From NCBI RefSeq assembly GCF_030867145.1, contig NC_134439.1, positions 5,865,379-5,929,378 on the forward strand: 64,000 nt of DNA, in the 5' to 3' direction. Source of the DNA: Opisthocomus hoazin. Lineage: Eukaryota > Chordata > Aves > Opisthocomiformes > Opisthocomidae. The translations under genes were made by a program, and so were the position numbers. The first letter of the stretch is position 1. The number at the start of each line of letters is the position of its first letter. The notes below the pieces were generated by a model, which ran no database searches, had not been told where the DNA came from, and worked only from the letters and a program-made list of their open reading frames with translations. Below, one piece after another: positions 59,900 through 64,000 of the stretch.

Positions 59900-60560
59900 G
59901 CCCTGCCGCAACCCCCTCGCGCTGCCCACGGACCTCTGCTCCTCCCCACGCGTGTCCGGGTCCGTGCCAGCGGAGCAATACCCGCGGGCAGCTAAAATCT
60001 GCCCGCGGCCGCGCACACCGCGCGTCACCGGCCGCGTTCTCCGCGCACCCACACGCACAAACGCGTCCACGCACGGGGAGAAAGGGGGCCGCGGAGCCGC
60101 ACACGCGTGGGTGCCCGCCCGCCGCCCGGGGTGGCCCTTAGAAAATATTCCTGAGTTATTCGGGTGCTGCTGCCCGCGCAGACGGAGCTGCCGAGCCGGG
60201 GGGTTGCTGCTTCCTGTAGATGTATTTTTATATATATAATAATTTTTTTTAGCATTCACCCCCGGCGCGGATCTCGGGGATTTTTTCTGCCCCCCGCCGC
60301 TTTGTGCGGGCTCGGCTCCCTCCCCCGGCACCGCTCCGTCCCACCGCCCCGCCCGCAGTTTATTCGAAATGTCATTTTTCCTAGAAAATACATTTTTTTT
60401 TTAACCCGATCCGGATTTGGGGGAGTCGCGGGTCGAGAGCGATCGTGCCCCGCGCTGGGGAATGGCCCGGGAAAGGGGCGCGTTTCCCCCCCACGCGTGT
60501 CCCCGGCCCGGCCCGCGGGTCCCCCCCAGGGGGAACAGGCCGAGGGGAGCAGGGGGGTGC
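59900..60560. other. CpG-rich island in the presumed 3' region
   Basis: CCCGCGGCCGCGCACACCGC, GCGTCACCGGCCGCGTTCTC, ACGCGTCCACGCACGGGG and a second cluster at 60420-60560 give a CpG-island-like block 2-2.7 kb past the EPOP-like stop codon. Confidence 0.5.
60359..60364 (-). terminator. Candidate proximal poly(A) signal AATAAA
   Basis: This minus-strand AATAAA hexamer lies about 2.2 kb past the TAA stop of the EPOP-like CDS. Use of this site would give a 3' UTR close in size to that of mammalian EPOP. It is a hexamer match only. Confidence 0.3.
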
Positions 60561-61662
60561 GGGGGACGTGCGGGGCAGAGAAAAAAACCCAACAAAAACC
60601 AGCCAACGTTTACGTGATTCCTGCGTGCGCAGCCCGAGCCGGCGCTGCGGGGGGAACTCCCCGAAATCGGCTTTTCTCCCTCCCGCACTCGCAGGGGTTT
60701 GGGGTTGGGGTTTTGGTTTTTTTGTGTAACCTTCCACGGCTACGGCTACAAAACCTGAAATTTCGGAGACGGAAGAAATCTCCCTCTCTCGCTCGGCACG
60801 GGAGGAAGGGGAGGTGGGGAGAAGTAAACACAAAAAAAACGCAGTTAACCCAAAAAGCCGCTAAAAACCCCAAGTAAAACAAACACTGCTTTTAGCGACA
60901 ATTCGCCATCTCCAAGAAAAATAGCTCTTAATAGACACAAAATACGCTTGACCTTAAAAATGTCTATTTTTTTTTTTTTTACCCACTGATGGAATTAAAC
61001 AAGAACAACAACAACAAAAAAATCTCGAAACGGGCCGTGCCAGACCTGAAGATTTCCTTTCGCTTTCTGCCGTGATTCTCCCTTCCCTTCCCTTTCCCCG
61101 GGAAGCAAAGGACACCGTGAAGGCAATTTTTTTTGGGGGGGGAAGCAAATTTTTGGAGGACTGCAGAGGAAAAACAGCAATCCCCGAGCGGGTGCGGCGT
61201 GACCCGGCCGCGGGCTACGAGGGTTTTCTGCTGCAAAGAGGAGGGAGGAAAAGAAACCCTCTCCTCAAAAAAAAAAAAAAAACCAACCCCCACATCAGCT
61301 TTGATTTCCAAACGTTTCCAAACCCGAGCGGACTTCAGAGAGCCCGTCCGGCTTTGATGCCAAAGCGGGGTGGAAATCACATCAGAAATCGTCAAAAGAG
61401 CCAGTTACAAAGCCACTGGTTTGCAGGAAAAGTTAAACTGGGATATGATTTCCTCCGCGGAGGAGAGAGGCATTCCCCCCGCGTCCCCCCCGCATTCCAC
61501 TCCGGAGCTCGGGAGGGATCAAATTGTCCATCTGCCCTCGGCTGCTGACGCTCCCGGATCCCGTTTCTCCCGCCCGTAAAGCTTTTACAGGCCTGCTGCC
61601 TCCCGGCCAGCGGAGTTCGGGTCATTAGCCAGCAAACAACTCACTTTTTTTCTTTTTTCCTT

Positions 61663-61686
61663 CCCCCCCCCCCCCCCCCCCCCCCC
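61663..61686. repeat. 24-base poly-C tract
   Basis: This uninterrupted C run follows a T-rich stretch and reads as poly-G in the EPOP-like transcript. It is prone to length error in sequencing. Other long C/G runs lie at 2977-2995, 20171-20182, 53146-53157, 54464-54477, 54647-54659 and 57624-57637. Confidence 0.95.
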
Positions 61687-61820
61687 AATATAGTTGCAGC
61701 AGTTTCGGATAACTTCCTCTCAAAGCCTCCCGGTTTCTCTTAGCAAACCGAATTTCCTGGTCTTTTTCAAGCCGGTGTTTTCCTCCTGCCTCTCAAGTAG
61801 CCAGCAAACATCACATCGCT

Positions 61821-61857
61821 ATTTATATATATTTATATATATATATATATATATATA
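61821..61857. repeat. (TA)n microsatellite
   Basis: ATTTATATATATTTATATAT is followed by continuous AT dinucleotides to 61857, in the presumed 3' UTR of the EPOP-like gene. Confidence 0.95.
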
Positions 61858-62570
61858 GGAAAAGCTGCTCCCGGGCTCGGCTCGGACCAAGCGCGAGTGT
61901 TTCTGCTGCCTGACACCGTGATTTCTCTCCGCCTGCGATTATTCTTGATTTAATCCAACGCGTTTATGGAGGAAAAGGGAGAAATTAGCTCAAGTCTTTC
62001 CTCGGGTTTTTTGGTATATCGGGGGGGGGAGGGGGGGAGAGGGGGCGGCGGGAGCGGGGCCGGGGCGAGCTCTGCTCGGCGGTGGGAGCCCCTTCCCTCC
62101 TGCCCCCCCCCCTCCCCGAGCTGCGCGGGTCCCCCCAAGCCCCTTTCCTGGGCAGGACCCCCCGCACTGCGCGGTGAGGGAGGGGGTGGGGGGTCCCCGT
62201 CCGCCGTCCCAGCGCTTGGCTCGGGGGGTTCAGCTTCGCCCCTTAAAACTCCATCAGCGGACCTGGCACACGCACGGGCAAATAAAACATCCTCCCCCCG
62301 GAGGAAACCCCCCCAGTCCTCCCCGCAGCCGAAGCCGTGCACACACTCACCGCACCCCCCCGCAATGCTCCCGCACGCCTCCGGGCCCCGTAAGGCTCCT
62401 CCGGGCGCTCCCCTCCCCGCCCGGGACCCCCGGCTCGGGCGGCCCCGGGCCTCGGCGGGATGGAGGGGCCCGCTCCCCCTGCCCCCCCTCCCCAGGACCC
62501 CCCCCCCCCCGCCCACCCCGCAGCTCTCCTCTGTTGCGTGTAAACCTTTCCTGCGGGCCGTCCGCTGTCC

Positions 62571-64000
62571 TTAGAGATCCTCCAAGCCACAGCCCCGGAA
62601 TTTGAGGCTGGGGGGCACGGGGATGGCGTTGCCCCCCAGGTGCCAGCTCCACAGAGGGTGGGTTTTGGAGAGGGCCCAGGAGTTTTTGCCCCCCAGGGAG
62701 GAGGCGGGACACAGGTCCCCATCTTCCCCCACCACCAGGGAGGGAATGCAGGGGAAGCTGCCCATCAGGCTGAAGGAATTGCGAGGCGGGGGGAGCCCGG
62801 CGCCGGCGAGGCGTTTGCAGGGAGCGTTTCCCCTTTTGGCCTTCCTCCGCGGAGTCTTCCTCGGCCTCCCCAGCGAGGAGCTCGGCTGCCTTTCCGCCTC
62901 GGCGGCCCTGGCGAGGCGTCCGCGCTTGGCATTCCTTTCCGAGCCGCTGCCTCTCCAGGCTTTGTTCGCCAGGGCGCCGGGGCTCTCGGCTCGTTTGGGG
63001 CCGGGGGGTTTGCAGGGCTCCGTCCTCCCCCCTTGGCGCAAACTTTTCCCGTCCAGGTTGAACCCTTTGGCGTAACACCACAGCTTGGATTGCCGGATCA
63101 GGCGGTCGAAGTGTTCCCGTCGGGGTTCCCCGGGGGGGGCCGGCCCGACGCCCCCCGCCAGTTCCTGGGTCGGGGGCTGCGGGGCCGAGCCCGGGGCCGG
63201 CTCCGGCCCGGTTAAAGCCCCGCTTTGCCTCTCCCCCCGGTCACCGGGGCCCGCCGGGGCTCCTTTGTTCGAGGCATCTTTGTGCAAATCCTTCCCCTCG
63301 GCGCGGGGCTCCGCGTCCCCAAAGCCGCCCTCCTTTTGTTGCGGATTCCCCCCAGGGGTGCTGCTCGGGGAGGGGGGGGGAGAGGAGGAGGAGGAGGAGG
63401 AGGAGGAAGAAGAGGAAGGGGAAGGGGAAAGGGAGGCCTCCTGCTTTGCGTACAGCTCCGGCAGCGCCTGGGCCCCCGAGCCCGGGGCTGGAACCGGGCT
63501 CAAACTTTCCAAAGTTGATGCTCGCAAAGTCCTGGCCCAGAGCTGCTGCGAGAGGAAGAGGAGGTCGGGGTCGGGGCGCAGGGCTTTGCTCGGGGGGGGC
63601 TCGGCTGGGTGCTCCTCGCCCAGGGGCTCCCGGGGGGGCTGCGTCTGGAAGCGGGGCAGAGCCGCCTGCCTGTACCGGGTGCTCTGCACCGAGTCCCCGC
63701 TGCACAGCGAGCTGCTCTCCGACTCCGAGGAGCTGCCTTCCTCGCTGCTGCACGACGTGTCCCCTTCCTCCTCCTCTTCCTCCTCCTCCTCCTCCTCCTC
63801 CGAGGAGTCGCTGGAGGTGGCGGGGCTGGACCCCCCGAAGTCCAGGCTGGAGTCCGAGTCGCTGGAGTAGCCGGCGGAGGTACCCTGCCTCTTGGAGCCG
63901 GGGGGGCGACCCTTCCTGCCCCCCGCCGACCCCTTCTCCGGGGCGAAGAGCCCCTTGCACCGGCCCCGCGGAGCCAGCGCGGCCACCTGCGCGGAGGGGA
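62571..64000 (-). CDS. EPOP: EPOP-like PRC2/Elongin BC-associated protein, 5' partial (alternative: SKIDA1-type paralogue)
   Basis: The frame is open from the window edge to a TAA stop at 62571-62573, giving 476 whole codons. The only Met is internal, so the initiator lies outside the window. Numbering from the GTG at 63986-63984: basic AT-hook-like GRKGRPPGSKR (23-33); Ser/Asp-rich block (38-62); twelve Glu (63-74); SVQSTRYRQ (99-107); LLFLSQQLWARTL (142-154); a Ser run (about 191-202); HFDRLIRQSKLWCYAKGF (292-309); basic stretches, including GRPRKTPRRKAKR (373-385); and a final domain (403-464) with FPCIPSLVVGEDGDL and HPLWSWHLGG. The 292-317 and 403-464 blocks match my memory of mammalian EPOP, a nuclear protein that bridges PRC2 (its C-terminus binds SUZ12) to Elongin BC. 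SKIDA1 shares the last domain but, as I recall, not the WCYAKGF block. The N-terminal half resembles SKIDA1 rather than mammalian EPOP (about 380 aa). The CDS is uninterrupted and GC-rich. No clear Elongin BC box is visible. Confidence 0.78.
   Translation of the reverse strand, partial: PSAQVAALAPRGRCKGLFAPEKGSAGGRKGRPPGSKRQGTSAGYSSDSDSSLDFGGSSPATSSDSSEEEEEEEEEEEEGDTSCSSEEGSSSESESSSLCSGDSVQSTRYRQAALPRFQTQPPREPLGEEHPAEPPPSKALRPDPDLLFLSQQLWARTLRASTLESLSPVPAPGSGAQALPELYAKQEASLSPSPSSSSSSSSSSSSPPPSPSSTPGGNPQQKEGGFGDAEPRAEGKDLHKDASNKGAPAGPGDRGERQSGALTGPEPAPGSAPQPPTQELAGGVGPAPPGEPRREHFDRLIRQSKLWCYAKGFNLDGKSLRQGGRTEPCKPPGPKRAESPGALANKAWRGSGSERNAKRGRLARAAEAERQPSSSLGRPRKTPRRKAKRGNAPCKRLAGAGLPPPRNSFSLMGSFPCIPSLVVGEDGDLCPASSLGGKNSWALSKTHPLWSWHLGGNAIPVPPSLKFRGCGLEDL
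63381..63416 (-). repeat. (TCC)n/(TCT)n tract encoding poly-Ser
   Basis: This triplet run in the EPOP-like CDS encodes about twelve Ser, flanked by SPSP and PPPSPSS. In the coding strand it reads TCC/TCT, which is complementary to the upstream GAG tract at 63765-63801. Confidence 0.88.
63765..63801 (-). repeat. (GAG)n tract encoding poly-Glu
   Basis: This is an almost pure GAG run, with one GAA, inside the EPOP-like CDS. It encodes about twelve consecutive Glu. It follows a Ser/Asp-rich segment, so the protein has a long acidic, probably disordered region here. Acidic runs of this kind also occur in SKIDA1 (established knowledge). Confidence 0.9.

Larger units (their letters stand above)
58745..62570 (-). 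other. Likely 3' UTR and downstream flank of the EPOP-like gene
   Basis: No credible coding frame follows the stop codon in the direction of transcription. The stretch mixes T/A-rich segments with CpG-rich blocks (59.9-60.6 kb) and contains several minus-strand AATAAA hexamers (58739, 59272, 59.6-59.7 kb, 60359). Mammalian EPOP and SKIDA1 have a single coding exon and a long 3' UTR (from memory), so an extended 3' UTR is plausible. The true end is not determined by sequence alone. Confidence 0.4.

Noticed and set aside
1..62570. SRCIN1 first exons on the minus strand, expected downstream of EPOP by mammalian synteny
   Set aside because: No frame resembling the conserved N-terminal SRCIN1 residues that I remember was found. 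Short exons could be missed, so absence is not proven.
62640..63870. Long plus-strand frames antisense to the EPOP-like CDS
   Set aside because: They are shadows of the GC-rich minus-strand coding sequence. The minus frame has recognisable protein motifs and the plus frames do not.
1..64000. Prokaryotic operons, CRISPR arrays, integrated phage or a retroviral provirus
   Set aside because: CR1 elements and sequence landscape are avian. I saw no spaced direct repeats of CRISPR type, no LTR pair, and no gag/pol motif.

Overview
The window looks like nuclear DNA from a bird, probably from a GC-rich microchromosome-like region. The evidence is several CR1 retroposons with the avian-type tail (repeats of ATTCTGTG, seen here mostly as GAATCACAGAATCACAGAAT), older CR1 and MIR/CORE-SINE-like relics, very high GC with many CpG-rich blocks, and abundant poly-C/G and polypurine/polypyrimidine tracts. 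There is no bacterial gene organisation, no ribosome-binding-site-spaced operon, no CRISPR array and no rRNA.

Only one convincing protein-coding gene is present. It sits at the extreme right on the minus strand (62571 to the window edge) and is cut off at its 5' end. Its C-terminal half carries the hallmark segments of EPOP (Elongin BC and Polycomb repressive complex 2-associated protein): a block around HFDRLIRQSKLWCYAKGF and a final domain with FPCIPSLVVGEDGDL and HPLWSWHLGG. Its N-terminal visible half (a Ser/Asp-rich block, a 12-residue poly-Glu, then SVQSTRYRQ) looks more like the paralogue SKIDA1. The gene is therefore best read as a long avian EPOP that keeps SKIDA1-like sequence which, as I remember it, the short mammalian EPOP lacks.

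The other ~58 kb to the left lies downstream of the gene. I see no credible coding exon in it, although short exons (<180 bp) could escape a read by eye. If the locus is EPOP, mammalian synteny (from memory) would place SRCIN1 beyond this flank. I found no recognisable SRCIN1 exon.

Layout: 1-280 edge-truncated CR1; 281-8080 GC-rich unique DNA with an AT-rich island next to a CpG-rich block (5.9-6.4 kb); 8.1-10.6 kb a repeat cluster (MIR-like, CORE-SINE-like, two CR1s in opposite orientation); 10.6-42.3 kb mostly unique, alternating GC-rich sequence and AT-rich islands that look like conserved non-coding elements, plus an old CR1 at 15.6 kb, scattered MIR relics and a CpG island at 28.1-28.4 kb; 42.3-42.7 kb a deeply diverged CR1; 45.0 kb a perfect 12-bp purine tandem array; 48.9-49.6 kb the longest CR1; 51.0-51.4 kb a CpG-retaining block of moderate GC; 52.8-54.3 kb a 240-bp polypyrimidine array and a nested minisatellite; 55.8-62.5 kb the gene-proximal flank with CpG-rich and AT-rich blocks, candidate poly(A) signals and the likely 3' UTR; 62.6-64.0 kb the EPOP-like coding sequence.

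I found no novel multi-gene system. The most notable items are the composite architecture of the EPOP-like protein, two complementary triplet tracts within its coding sequence, and the simple-sequence and CpG-retaining structures in the flank. Family comparisons rest on remembered sequences, because no search could be run.
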